Shown here: piece after piece, positions 41,322 to 50,580 of the stretch
Layout: every line of letters begins with the position of its first letter
Position numbering within the stretch: position 1 is the stretch's first letter
Assembly: GCF_905171765.1 (NCBI RefSeq)
Contig: NC_053390.1
Span: 517,972,852-518,036,851 of the forward strand
Length of the DNA stretch: 64,000 nucleotides
Reading direction: 5' to 3'
DNA from: Bufo bufo
Lineage: Eukaryota; Chordata; Amphibia; Anura; Bufonidae
The notes under the pieces: generated by a model
Database searches by the model: none
What the model was told of the DNA's origin: nothing
Seen by the model: the letters and a program-made list of their open reading frames with translations, nothing else
Made by a program: the position numbers and the translations under genes

Positions 41322-43413
41322 GTTGGACGAGATTGGTACGTCCCGGAAGGTCAGAGAACACGTCTTTATTCCTGCTAATGAACGCCTTCACTTCTTGAGT
41401 CTGCTTAGTCGACAAACCGCTACCTATCTTTACTGCAGGGGTATCCTCTGGTACCACTGTAGGGCCGGGGACGTTCTCTGCAGCCAAGACAAAGCGCGGG
41501 TCATCCCCAAGGAGACTTTCTCTATCTTTCCAGGCTTTCAGTAAATTAACGTGGTACACCTGCTCAGGCTTCCGCCTTCCTGGCTGGTATACCCTGTAAT
41601 TCACGGGGCCTAACTTCTCTCTTATCTCATATGGCCCTTGCCACCTGGCCAGGAATTTGCTGTCTACGGTGGGCACTAGTACTAACACTCGGTCGCCCGG
41701 GTTAAACGTCCTTACCTGGGCGGCCCGGTTGTACACGCGGCTCTGGGCCAGCTGTGCCGCTTCCATATGTTCACGGACTATGGGCAGAACTGTTCCTATC
41801 CGGTCCTGCATCTTCTCGATGTGCTCGACTATGCTTTTGTGAGGGGTAGGCTGTTGCTCCCATGCCTCTTTAGCGATATCCAACAGCCCTCGGGGATGCC
41901 TACCATATAACAGCTCAAACGGTGAGAACCCCGTGGACGCCTGGGGCACTTCTCGCACCACAAATAACACATAGGGCAGCAAGAGGTCCCAGTCCTTTCC
42001 ATCTTTTGCCACCGCTCTCTTGAGCATTGACTTTAGGGTCTTATTAAAGCGTTCCACCAGCCCGTCAGTTTGGGGGTGATAGACGGAAGTACGCAAGTGC
42101 TTAATATTTAATATTTTGCAGAGCTCCCTCATCACTTTGGACATGAAAGGGGTCCCTTGGTCCGTCAATATCTCCTTTGGGATCCCCACCCGGGAGAACA
42201 TACCCATCAGCTCCTTGGCTATCAGCTTGGCTGACGTGTGGCGCAGGGGTATCGCCTCAGGGTAGCGAGTAGCGTAGTCTACTATGACCAGGATATGTTG
42301 GTGGCCTCTGGCTGACTTGTTAATGGGGCCTACCAGGTCCATTGCAACCCTTTCGAAAGGTACTTCAATAATGGGCATGGGCACCAGGGGACTACGATAA
42401 TGAGGCTGGGGGCTGGTCCTCTGACACTCTGGACAGGACTGGCAAAACCTCCTGACTTCCTCATATATCCCCGGCCAATAGAAACGCTGCAGTATACGTT
42501 CCTGAGTTTTCTGGACCCCCAGATGTCCTCCTAACACATGAGTATGCGCTAGGTCTAATACCATGCAGCGGTATGGCTGGGGTACCATCAACTGTTCTAT
42601 TACCTCTTGCCGGACTTTGTCGACCCGGTACAGTAGGTCCTGGTTACAGGCCAGGTGGGGAAATTCCGAGTCGGCTCCCGGGTGCTGAGCCACTCCATTG
42701 ATGACTGTCACCCCTTCTCTGGCCCGTGACAATGTAGGATCCTGGAGATGGGCGGTCCCGAATGTGTCTCGGGATACTTCTAGTTCTGGAACAGATGGGG
42801 CTGCCACCGGCTCACCAGCCAACCCCTCTAGGTACAAGCTATCGGGTTGACACTCTTCCTCCTTATTGGTGACCCCTACAGCTGGTAGCTCCTCTTCAGG
42901 ATCAACGGGCACCGGCTCTGCACCCCGTCCCTCCCAGAGAGACCAGAACAGGGGACAATGCCTACCTAGGATGGCAGCGTAAGGGATTTGTCGCCCCACC
43001 CCAACCACCTGCTGTATCTCCCTTCCGAGGGTAGACAAGGTCACACAGGTTGTAGGATATTCTCGCTGGTCCCCATGAATGCACACAATCCTGATGGTTT
43101 GCTTGCCTGAGCCGTGACTGGCCACCAGGGACTCGTGCACGAGGGTCACTAAGCTCCCCGAGTCTAGCAATGCCTTAACTGGGTGTCCATTAATAGAGAT
43201 GGCACACAACGGGGGTGTATCAGTGGATAGCAGCGAAGCAGCAACATACACCGGCTGGCCGAAAAAGGAGGACCGTCGTGCGAACCCGCAGTCCATGGGC
43301 TCTGCCGCCCTCGGGCAGTTGGCAGCAATGTGTCCCAGGCCCTGACAGTGCCAACATCTAATCCCCGGGGCCTCTCGTCTCCCCAGGTTTGGCCTCCCAG
43401 GAGTGGAAATCAC
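41239..43413 (-). CDS. pol: Gypsy-2 zinc knuckle, protease and integrase
   Basis: In this 724-codon frame, residues 20-33 form a CCHC knuckle (CWHCQGLGHIAANC). DSGS at 84-87 is the aspartic protease site. The integrase HHCC region follows (HVLGGHLGVQKTQERI...CQSCPEC), then the DDE core (MDLVGPINKSA, LTDQGTPFM and HPQTDGLVERF). A GPY/F-like segment (RWQGPYEIREKLGPVNYRV) and a linker lead to the RT frame. No chromodomain is seen. The frame is -1 relative to gag and begins at the end of gag over a G7 run, fitting programmed frameshifting. The printed start codon is probably not used. Confidence 0.88.
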   Translation of the reverse strand: MISTPGRPNLGRREAPGIRCWHCQGLGHIAANCPRAAEPMDCGFARRSSFFGQPVYVAASLLSTDTPPLCAISINGHPVKALLDSGSLVTLVHESLVASHGSGKQTIRIVCIHGDQREYPTTCVTLSTLGREIQQVVGVGRQIPYAAILGRHCPLFWSLWEGRGAEPVPVDPEEELPAVGVTNKEEECQPDSLYLEGLAGEPVAAPSVPELEVSRDTFGTAHLQDPTLSRAREGVTVINGVAQHPGADSEFPHLACNQDLLYRVDKVRQEVIEQLMVPQPYRCMVLDLAHTHVLGGHLGVQKTQERILQRFYWPGIYEEVRRFCQSCPECQRTSPQPHYRSPLVPMPIIEVPFERVAMDLVGPINKSARGHQHILVIVDYATRYPEAIPLRHTSAKLIAKELMGMFSRVGIPKEILTDQGTPFMSKVMRELCKILNIKHLRTSVYHPQTDGLVERFNKTLKSMLKRAVAKDGKDWDLLLPYVLFVVREVPQASTGFSPFELLYGRHPRGLLDIAKEAWEQQPTPHKSIVEHIEKMQDRIGTVLPIVREHMEAAQLAQSRVYNRAAQVRTFNPGDRVLVLVPTVDSKFLARWQGPYEIREKLGPVNYRVYQPGRRKPEQVYHVNLLKAWKDRESLLGDDPRFVLAAENVPGPTVVPEDTPAVKIGSGLSTKQTQEVKAFISRNKDVFSDLPGRTNLVQHDIVTEPQEKVRLRRYRRLGDKPFQRK

Positions 43414-43428
43414 CTCCCCCCCTTAAGC
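43407..43428 (-). promoter_or_regulatory. candidate -1 frameshift site between Gypsy-2 gag and pol
   Basis: On the minus strand the gag codons read ctt aag ggg ggg agg tga. The heptamer G GGG GGG spans three codons, and a one-base backward slip gives the pol frame (ggg ggg gag gtg att), which is open for 720 codons. The gag stop is two codons later. I did not fold the downstream RNA, so the stimulatory structure is unknown. Confidence 0.6.
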
Positions 43429-44231
43429 CGTTGAGCCCCCTTCTCAGGTCCCCCTTGTGGCAGGGAGAGTGAACGCGGCTTTTGCAGGAAGACGGACTCT
43501 CGGACCAAGTCCTGGGTTGCCATGTATCTCTCGACTAGGCCAACAACTTGATCCAGGGTGCCTGGATCACCTTGTCCCACCCAGCTCTGTATTGCTCTTG
43601 GGAGGGTACGCACCAAACGATCCACCACCACACGTTCCACCATCTGCGAGGGGCTCAATGTCTCAGGCTGCAGCCATTTTTTTACGAGGTGTAACAGGTC
43701 ATAGGCCTGGGACCGAGCCTGGTAGACTCGATGTGCACGCACATAGGTATTAACCCCAAGACGAGCCAACACCTCCCCCTTCAGTCTCTCATAGCTCTTG
43801 GCTTCCTCCTGACTGAGGTCGAAGTAGGCCTTTTGTGCGTCACCCACTAAAAATGGCGCCACTACTTCGGCCCACTGTTCTGCCGGTAACCTTTCATGTC
43901 CCGCAGTGCGTTCGAAGACCATCAGGAACGCCTCGATATCATCCTCGGGGCCCATCTTCCTTAACGCTGAGCGCACCTTATCCCGGGCAGCAGGTAGGAT
44001 TGCGGTACCCCCCGGGACGGCTTGATGTTGTAACACACGCATGGACTCCTGCATAGTCGCCAGTTGCTGGGCCAGTAGACTATTCAACTGCCGCTGGTCT
44101 CTCAGGGCTTCCTCATGTCTCCGAGTAGCCTCCTCATTACTTTGCACCAAGTGTCTAATGGCCTCCTCCATCTTATCTGGAGCCACAAAGCTTGTCGGCT
44201 TAATATATGACATACAGTCCAAACAGCACAA
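43410..44231 (-). CDS. gag: Gypsy-2 gag with SCAN-like capsid region
   Basis: This 273-aa capsid-type protein packages element RNA. A charged N-terminus with coiled-coil character (residues 20-70, RHLVQSNEEATRRHEEALR) leads to a helical region at about residues 90-190 (DDIEAFLMVFERTA, then LARLGVNTYVRAHRVYQ). That region resembles the SCAN/Gmr1 gag fold. It ends at TGA 43410 just after a G7 run. The zinc knuckle is encoded in the next frame, so it would only be attached after a -1 shift. The ATG at 44231 (MCCLDC) lies about 40 bases below the 5' LTR; an internal methionine (about residue 21) is an alternative start. Confidence 0.85.
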   Translation of the reverse strand: MCCLDCMSYIKPTSFVAPDKMEEAIRHLVQSNEEATRRHEEALRDQRQLNSLLAQQLATMQESMRVLQHQAVPGGTAILPAARDKVRSALRKMGPEDDIEAFLMVFERTAGHERLPAEQWAEVVAPFLVGDAQKAYFDLSQEEAKSYERLKGEVLARLGVNTYVRAHRVYQARSQAYDLLHLVKKWLQPETLSPSQMVERVVVDRLVRTLPRAIQSWVGQGDPGTLDQVVGLVERYMATQDLVRESVFLQKPRSLSLPQGGPEKGAQRLKGGR

Positions 44232-44271
44232 TTTTCAGCCTCACTGCCGTTTGCCCGCTGAAGCCACCAAT

Positions 44272-44983
44272 TGTGGGGGTTTGCTCTGGTAGGCAGATGG
44301 TAGCGGTGGCAGTATAGAGGCTCAGGAGACAGGCTTTGTGTCCAAACCGTGCTCTTTTATTCACTTCAGTGCATCACATCAAAACTGTGCAATTCACACA
44401 ACAGCAATGTCCATAAACCCCACCTCCCACAACGGATCCCCAAACGCTGCAGGCGTCTTGGTGCCTGTTCACACAGTCTCTCACATCAGTGGTCAGTACT
44501 ACACCTTGTCATGGGGCGGGTTTGTCCAAGTTCGTGCAAGTTAGACAGGCCACGTGTCGGCCTGGACAAGGGATTGGCTCCGGCCACAGGATCCCTTCTT
44601 TTGGTCCTTCGCTGAGCCTGCAGCAATTGGGCAGTTCTTGTTAGACGAGCGGACTACAGCGCTCAGCCCGACCGAGCGATCAGCCTCCCATACAGCTTCC
44701 TGCAGTGAGACAGGAGACCACACTTCATCAGCAGCACCACAGTCAGTGAGCCTCAAACCTATATCCACAGCCCTGGGTGTAGCAGGCAGACCACACCCAG
44801 CAAGCATAGTGAAGGATTAACTCCTTCCCTACCCAATTAAGGCCAGAGATAACCAACCTGCCAGGATCAGTGTAGACTGACACCAACAACTGAAACCCGT
44901 CCACCCTGCTCTTACTCCACCAGGGCCACGACCCCCGGTGGTACATACCTTCCATCCACTACCACTCCAGACATTCTCTTACA
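44272..44983 (-). repeat. 5' LTR of Gypsy-2
   Basis: Same length as the 3' LTR. Below it on the minus strand (about 44254-44269) the sequence TTGGTGGCTTCAGCGGG begins two bases from the LTR edge, a plausible tRNA primer-binding site starting TGG. The tRNA was not identified. Confidence 0.9.
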
Positions 44984-44996
44984 ATATATATATACA

Positions 44997-45673
44997 CGCA
45001 CACACTGATGAGCAAAAGGGTAACAATGTTTTGCACTTTTGACTTTCAGGCTCCATATCTCACCATCCACTAAAGCTTTGAATGTGAGACAACCATCATT
45101 TTATAGACTATCATCTTGGCTATGGCATACATAAATTGGACTTGCAATTATTTAGCATATGATTAGTTATGCAGATTCTTGTCATGTAACTACATTGTTA
45201 CTGGTTTGTTCCTAAAATTCTAAATTTTTATATTTTGTTAGTATTTTGTAAATCCACCTTGGCATTCAACACTGCCTGAATCCTTCTGGACATGTTCTCG
45301 ATCAGATTCAAGCATGTCTTGAAAGAAATCTGTTCCCAGGTCTCTTCTACACATTCCCAATGTTGGTGCATACTGGTTGACTCACTTGGGTACAAATACA
45401 GATTTTTCTTCAACTCTACCCACAAGTGTTTGATTGGGCTGAGGTCTGGGGACTGTGGGGACTGTGAGGGCCAATCCAGCATCTCTGCTTCATTGTCATT
45501 GAACCATTTCTTTGCCAATCTCAATGTATGCTTCGGGTTGTTGTCCTGCAAGAACACTATGTCGTCCTTTTCATACCCATAGTACTTGAGCGTACAAAGT
45601 AACTCGTCTTGTAGGATACTTACATATTGCTTAGCACTGAGACCACCCGAGATCCCGGTCAAGTATCCAATGC
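44997..45673 (-). pseudogene. Tc1-type element B, C-terminal half and 3' end
   Basis: 45228-45662 encodes 144 residues of a Tc1-type transposase (ISGGLSAKQYVSIL, then FLQDNNPKH with the second catalytic aspartate). The third catalytic position reads SPIKHLW, so glutamate is replaced by lysine. Three extra residues (QSP) are duplicated just before it, giving a 37-residue spacing instead of 34. 45000-45227 is the 3' non-coding end with the terminal sequence cactgatgagcaaaagggt. The upstream half lies at 61033-61255, beyond the gypsy array. Confidence 0.85.
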
Positions 45674-45678
45674 CTTTA

Positions 45679-46320
45679 TGTCACGGCTGTATGTGAGCAA
45701 CAATAGTATACACAGTAAAAGAGCTACTGACCGGACCCAAACTAGGGAGGATAAAGGGTGACCCCTGTCCGACCCTCAAAGCTCTCCCTATGCTGCTAAA
45801 GCACATGCCCGGATCCAAATGGCGGAACGAGGCATGCCCACGTGCCTAAGACTGTTTACCACTGTAACCCCTACAATAGTGGAAGGGGCACGGCCACCGG
45901 TGCCCTACTCAGTATATGGAGGGAACCGTGGCCACCTCAGATCCAGTCAGAAAATAGTCAGGTACACAACAATGTCTGTACACTTAGCTGAAGGTGTTGC
46001 AGCCGAGAGAAGACGGATCCAAGGACAGCTGGTAATATCCGGAGTGCTTGCTGCAGCAGAACACAGGTCCAGTGAACTGATAGCTACAAGTGAAGATACT
46101 AAAGCAAGAGCTACAACTGAAATGAGAACTATAATCCACGCCCTACAATAGGAGGAGGGGTGATATAAAGAGAGGGAAATCAAACGCATGAGGAACAGCT
46201 GGGAGGAAGGAAACCAAAAGTAAACAGAGCAGTGAGAACTCCTCCCAGCTCTAGTAGTGACATCATCACAGGGGTGGAGAAACAGAGCTGTGAGAACGTC
46301 CCAAAGCTCTGGTAGTGACA
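45679..46320 (-). repeat. Gypsy-3 LTR1 (outer, 3')
   Basis: 642 bp, from tgtcacggctgtatg to gctctggtagtgaca. It has private variants (actgtttaccac, gctgaaggtg, gccgagag) relative to the other three. The following gtacccccccccctctacgg is the polypurine tract on the minus strand. Confidence 0.93.
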
Positions 46321-48181
46321 GTACCCCCCCCCCTCTACGGGTGGACTCCGGACACCCAGGACCCACCTTCTCAGGATGAGCCCTATGAAATGCCCTGATG
46401 AGGCGAGTGGCTTTAATGTCCGACACCGGAACCCACATCCTCTCCTCAGGACCATAACCCTTCCAATGAACGAGGTACTGAAGAGAACCGCGGACAATGC
46501 GAGAGTCCACAATTCTGGAAACCTCAAACTCCAGATTGCCATCAACCAAAATCGGAGGAGGAGGCAAAGAGGAGGGTACCGTGGGCTGGACATATGGTTT
46601 TAAGAGAGATCTGTGAAATACATTATGTATCTTCCAAACCCGTGGAAGATCAAGATGGAAGGCAACAGGATTGATGACTGACAAGATTTTATAAGGCCCA
46701 ATAAACTTGGGACCCAATTTCCAGGAGGGAACCTTCAGTTTAATGTTTCTTGTAGACAACCACACCAGATCACCCACATTCAGGTCCGGACCAGGCACAC
46801 GTCTCTTATCAGCCACACGCCTATACCTCTCACTCATCTTTTTAAGATTACTCTGAATCTTTTGCCAAATGGTAGACAAAGACGAGGAAAATCTCTCCTC
46901 CTCAGGTAAACCAGAAAGAGCCCCTCCCGAGAATGTCCCAAACTGCGGATGGAACCCATATGCACCAAAGAATGGTGACTTATCAGAAGATTCCTGACGA
47001 CGGTTGTTCAGAGCAAACTCAGCAAGAGGGAGAAATGAACACCAATCCTCCTGGTTCTCTGCCACAAAACAGCGCAAATATGTCTCCAGATTCTGATTGA
47101 GGCGCTCAGTCTGACCATTCGACTGCGGGTGAAAAGCAGAAGAGAAGGATAGCCGAACCCCCAGGCGAGAATAGAAAGCCTTCCAGAACCTGGACACAAA
47201 CTGCGTGCCTCTATCGGAAACAATATCAGAGGGAATGCCGTGCAATTTAACAATATGGTCGACAAAAGCTTGCGCCAACGTTTTAGCATTGGGTAAACCA
47301 GGGAAAGGTACAAAATGAGCCATCTTGCTAAAACGGTCCACCACCACCAGGATCACCGACTTCCCCGAGGAACGAGGAAGATCCGTGATAAAGTCCATGG
47401 ACAGGTGTGTCCAAGGACGGGAAGGTATGGGTAACGGGAGAAGGGAACCTGAAGGCCGTGAACGAGGGACCTTAGCGCGAGCGCACGTCTCACAAGCAGC
47501 CACAAAACCCTCCACCGACTTACGAAGAGCCGGCCACCAAAATCTCAGAGCAATGAGATCTACCGTGGCTCTACTCCCGGGGTGACCAGCAAGAACCGTA
47601 TCATGATGCTCCTTAAAGAGTTTGTGACGTAGCTCAGGAGGCACGAACAACTTCCCAGAAGGACAACGGGCAGGTGCCTCAGTCTGGGCAGCCTGGACCT
47701 CGGCCTCCAAATCGGAATATAGAGCAGAAACAACTACCCCCTCCGCCAAAATGGGACCCGGGTCCTCGGAGTTTCCTCCTCCCGGAAAGCAGCGAGAGAG
47801 AGCATCAGCATTCACATTTTTTATCCCAGGTCGGAATGTAACAACAAAATTGAATCTGGAGAAGAACAGAGACCATCTGGCCTGTCTCGGATTCATACGC
47901 CTGGCCGACTCCAAGTATGCCAGATTCTTATGGTCGGTAAAAACGGTGATAGGGTGCCTGGCCCCCTCCAACCAAAGGCGCCATTCCTCGAAAGCCAACT
48001 TGATGGCCAACAACTCCCTATCTCCCACATCATAGTTTCTCTCTGCCGGGGAGAGTTTTTTAGAGAAAAAGGCACAGGGTCGCCATTTGGCAGGAGAAGG
48101 GCCCTGGGACAAAACCGCACCCACACCCACCTCGGAAGCATCCACCTCAACAATAAAAGGTAAGGAAACATCGGGATGCAC
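45947..48181 (-). CDS. pol: Gypsy-3 copy 1: RNase H, integrase, chromodomain
   Basis: A 744-codon frame. RNase H occupies residues 1-140 ([44 protein letters not shown]). The integrase HHCC (HHDTVLAGHPGSRAT...CETCARAK) and DDE core (MDFITDLPRS, VSDRGTQFVS, SNGQTERLNQ) follow. GPY/F-like LGPKFIGPYKIL comes next, then a chromodomain (YLVHWKGYGPEERMWVP). True pol should end near the polypurine tract (46321); the frame runs on into the LTR because of the C-run length there. The upstream RT lies in other frames. Confidence 0.88.
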   Translation of the reverse strand: MHPDVSLPFIVEVDASEVGVGAVLSQGPSPAKWRPCAFFSKKLSPAERNYDVGDRELLAIKLAFEEWRLWLEGARHPITVFTDHKNLAYLESARRMNPRQARWSLFFSRFNFVVTFRPGIKNVNADALSRCFPGGGNSEDPGPILAEGVVVSALYSDLEAEVQAAQTEAPARCPSGKLFVPPELRHKLFKEHHDTVLAGHPGSRATVDLIALRFWWPALRKSVEGFVAACETCARAKVPRSRPSGSLLPLPIPSRPWTHLSMDFITDLPRSSGKSVILVVVDRFSKMAHFVPFPGLPNAKTLAQAFVDHIVKLHGIPSDIVSDRGTQFVSRFWKAFYSRLGVRLSFSSAFHPQSNGQTERLNQNLETYLRCFVAENQEDWCSFLPLAEFALNNRRQESSDKSPFFGAYGFHPQFGTFSGGALSGLPEEERFSSSLSTIWQKIQSNLKKMSERYRRVADKRRVPGPDLNVGDLVWLSTRNIKLKVPSWKLGPKFIGPYKILSVINPVAFHLDLPRVWKIHNVFHRSLLKPYVQPTVPSSLPPPPILVDGNLEFEVSRIVDSRIVRGSLQYLVHWKGYGPEERMWVPVSDIKATRLIRAFHRAHPEKVGPGCPESTRRGGGVLSLPELWDVLTALFLHPCDDVTTRAGRSSHCSVYFWFPSSQLFLMRLISLSLYHPSSYCRAWIIVLISVVALALVSSLVAISSLDLCSAAASTPDITSCPWIRLLSAATPSAKCTDIVVYLTIF

Positions 48182-48953
48182 AAAGAAGGGGGCAGACGCA
48201 AAACTCTCTTTAATCTTAGAAAAGGCTGCAAGCGCCTCCTCCGACCAAGAGGAAAAATCCGCCCCCTTTTTTTGTCATGTCAGTGAGGGGTTTGACAACA
48301 GAGGAATAATTCAAAATGAATTTTCTGTAATAGTTCGCAAAACCCAGAAAGCGCATCAATGCCTTCTGATTCTCAGGAAGCTCCCACTCAAGTACAGCAC
48401 GGACCTTCTCCGGATCCATGCGAAAACCAGGAGCAGAGAGGAGAAAACCCAGAAATTGAATCTCCGATACCATAAAAAGACATTTCTCCAGCTTGTCGTA
48501 CAATTTATTTTCCCGCAGAATCTGCAGAACCTGAAAAAGATGATCCTGATGGGTCTGAACATCAGGGGAAAAAATCTAAATATCATCAAGATACACCAAT
48601 ACAAATTTCCCCATTAAATGGTAGAAAATACTATTAACAAAATGCTGAAAGACGGCCGGAGCATTCATCAGGCCGAAAGGCATAACGAGATTCTCGAAAT
48701 GCCCGTTAGGGGTATTAAAGGCCGTTTTCCATTCATCCCCCTCTCTGACCCTGACCAGGTTGTACACGCCTCTCAAATCCAATTTGGAAAACACCTTGGC
48801 CCCAACAATTTGGTTGAAGAGGTCCGGGATCAGAGGAAGGGGATAGGGATCGCGAATCGTGATACGGTTCAGCTCCCTAAAATCTAGGCAAGGTCTCAGA
48901 GAGCCATCTTTTTTTTTAACAAAAAAAAAAAAACCCGCGGCCACAGGTGACTT
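48182..48953 (-). pseudogene. pol: Gypsy-3 copy 1: reverse transcriptase, broken
   Basis: RT motifs remain visible: [16 protein letters not shown] and [15 protein letters not shown] in 48576-48944, the catalytic box LVYLDDI followed directly by TAG (about 48575), then FLGFANYYRKFILNY in 48216-48503. A frameshift in an A7/G run near 48270 (MTKKGGGFF) separates it from RNase H. A TAA (48954-48956) precedes the domain. The poly-T/poly-A tract around 48910-48935 differs in length between array copies. Confidence 0.85.
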
Positions 48954-50549
48954 TTAGGGACGAATATGCCCCTTCTCGAGACTCTCGGAGATATAAGTTC
49001 GCATTGCGATTCTTTCCGGTTGTGAGAGATTGTAGAGGCGTGCTTTTGGCAGCTTGGCGCCGGGAATGAGGTTAATGGGACAGTCAAACTCCCGGTGAGG
49101 AGGTAGCTCCTGAACACTGCTCTCGGAAAACACGTCCGAGAAATCAGAGAGAAATGATGGCACAGTTTTAGTAGACACCTCTGCAAAAGTCGCTGTGAGA
49201 CAATTCTCTCTACAAAAGTCACTCCACTCATTTATTTGCCTTCCTTGCCAATCAATAGTGGGGTTATGTCTAGTGAGCCAGGGTAACCCCAAAACTAGAG
49301 GAGAAGGCAATCCGATAAGGACAAAACAAGATATATCCTCCACATGAGTGTCACCTACAGCTAGCCGGATATTGTGAACAATGCCCTTCAGAGATCTCTG
49401 TGAGAGTGGAGCAGAGTCAATAGCAAAAACAGGTATATCCTTTTCTAATGTGCAAACCTGAAAACCATGCATGGCTACAAATTGAGTGTCAATAAGATTG
49501 ACGGCCGCTCCACTATCGACAAAAATCTCACAAGAAATTACTTTGCTCTCTAGCGCCACCCTGGCAGACAGGAGAAAACGGGAACTGCAGGTCAGAGGAA
49601 AAGCATCAATTCCTACATCAACTTTGCCCAAAGTAGCAGATGAAGCAGAATTTGATGATTTACCTTTTGAGGTTTTTATCTTATTATCGCTCTTAGTACA
49701 GTTCAAGAATCTCCTAGACGGACAAACATTTGCCAAATGACCTATGCCCCCACAACAAAAACACACCATACTCTGAGGACTAAATCCTCTTTTATCAGGG
49801 GCAAGTCGACCTAGCTGCATGGGCTCCTCCTCAGAGGGGAGCGAGACAGGATGAGGCCCCTGCACACTGAATGAGTCCGCACCACTGCCCCTAGACTGAC
49901 AATGGCTGGACAGAGAGGTCTCGTTTCTTTCTCTTAGACGCCTGTCAAGGCGTACCGCCAATGACATGGCAGACTCTAAGGACGTTGGTCTCTCATGGAA
50001 AGCAAACGCATCTTTCAATCTCTCTGAGAGACCATGACAGAACTGACTCCGGAGTGCAGCATCATTCCAACCCGAATCAGCTGCCCATCTCCGAAATTCA
50101 GAACAATAAAGCTCCGCAGACAGTTTGTTCTGGCATAAAACACGTAAGTTAGATTCGGCCAGAGCAACACGATCCGGGTCATCAGAAATCTGCCCCAGGG
50201 CCACAAAAAATCTTTCCACGGATCGAAGGGAGGGATCCCCTGATGGCAGCGAAAAAGCCCAAGTCTGAGCATTACCCCTGAGCAGGGAGATGACAATCCT
50301 CACCCTCTGCTCCTGATTACCAGAGGAGTGGGGACACAAGCAAAAATGGAGTTTGCATGCCTCTCTGAAGCGAACAAAATTCTCACTGCCCCCGGAGAAC
50401 GTTTCCGGAAGTGAGACCTTTGGCTCGCAACAGACTCCATGAGCCGGAGCAGAGCCCAATGCTTGAAGCTGAGTCATAGATTGACGGAGATCCGCTACTT
50501 CCAAAGAAAGACCCTGCATGCGGTCAACCAGGCCAGAAAGCGGATCCAT
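48954..50549 (-). CDS. gag-pol: Gypsy-3 copy 1: gag and protease
   Basis: The 531-codon frame from ATG 50549 lies only 31 bases inside the 5' LTR. Residues 1-230 form gag ([37 protein letters not shown]). Residues 263-276 are a CCHC knuckle ([14 protein letters not shown]). The protease site DSGA starts at residue 346. It ends at TAA 48954 within the pre-RT segment (SLEKGHIRP), where a serine codon is expected. Copies at 53854-55449 and in the third unit share this stop. It closely resembles Gypsy-1 gag in layout, without being the same family. Confidence 0.9.
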   Translation of the reverse strand: MDPLSGLVDRMQGLSLEVADLRQSMTQLQALGSAPAHGVCCEPKVSLPETFSGGSENFVRFREACKLHFCLCPHSSGNQEQRVRIVISLLRGNAQTWAFSLPSGDPSLRSVERFFVALGQISDDPDRVALAESNLRVLCQNKLSAELYCSEFRRWAADSGWNDAALRSQFCHGLSERLKDAFAFHERPTSLESAMSLAVRLDRRLRERNETSLSSHCQSRGSGADSFSVQGPHPVSLPSEEEPMQLGRLAPDKRGFSPQSMVCFCCGGIGHLANVCPSRRFLNCTKSDNKIKTSKGKSSNSASSATLGKVDVGIDAFPLTCSSRFLLSARVALESKVISCEIFVDSGAAVNLIDTQFVAMHGFQVCTLEKDIPVFAIDSAPLSQRSLKGIVHNIRLAVGDTHVEDISCFVLIGLPSPLVLGLPWLTRHNPTIDWQGRQINEWSDFCRENCLTATFAEVSTKTVPSFLSDFSDVFSESSVQELPPHREFDCPINLIPGAKLPKARLYNLSQPERIAMRTYISESLEKGHIRP

Positions 50550-50580
50550 GTCAAAAAAGGACGGTTTTGGTGGATTATAA

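Larger units (their letters stand above)
39261..44983 (-). mobile_element. Gypsy-2, Gmr1-like retrotransposon with integrase before RT
   Basis: Two 712-bp LTRs (39261-39972 and 44272-44983) flank gag, protease, integrase, then RT-RNase H on the minus strand. Integrase upstream of RT is the Ty1/copia-like order known among Ty3/gypsy elements from the Gmr1 group. The gag contains a SCAN-like region, also a Gmr1-group trait. I see two differences between the LTRs, so the insertion is very recent. A 4-bp duplication (atat) is possible but cannot be separated from the microsatellite. Confidence 0.9.
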
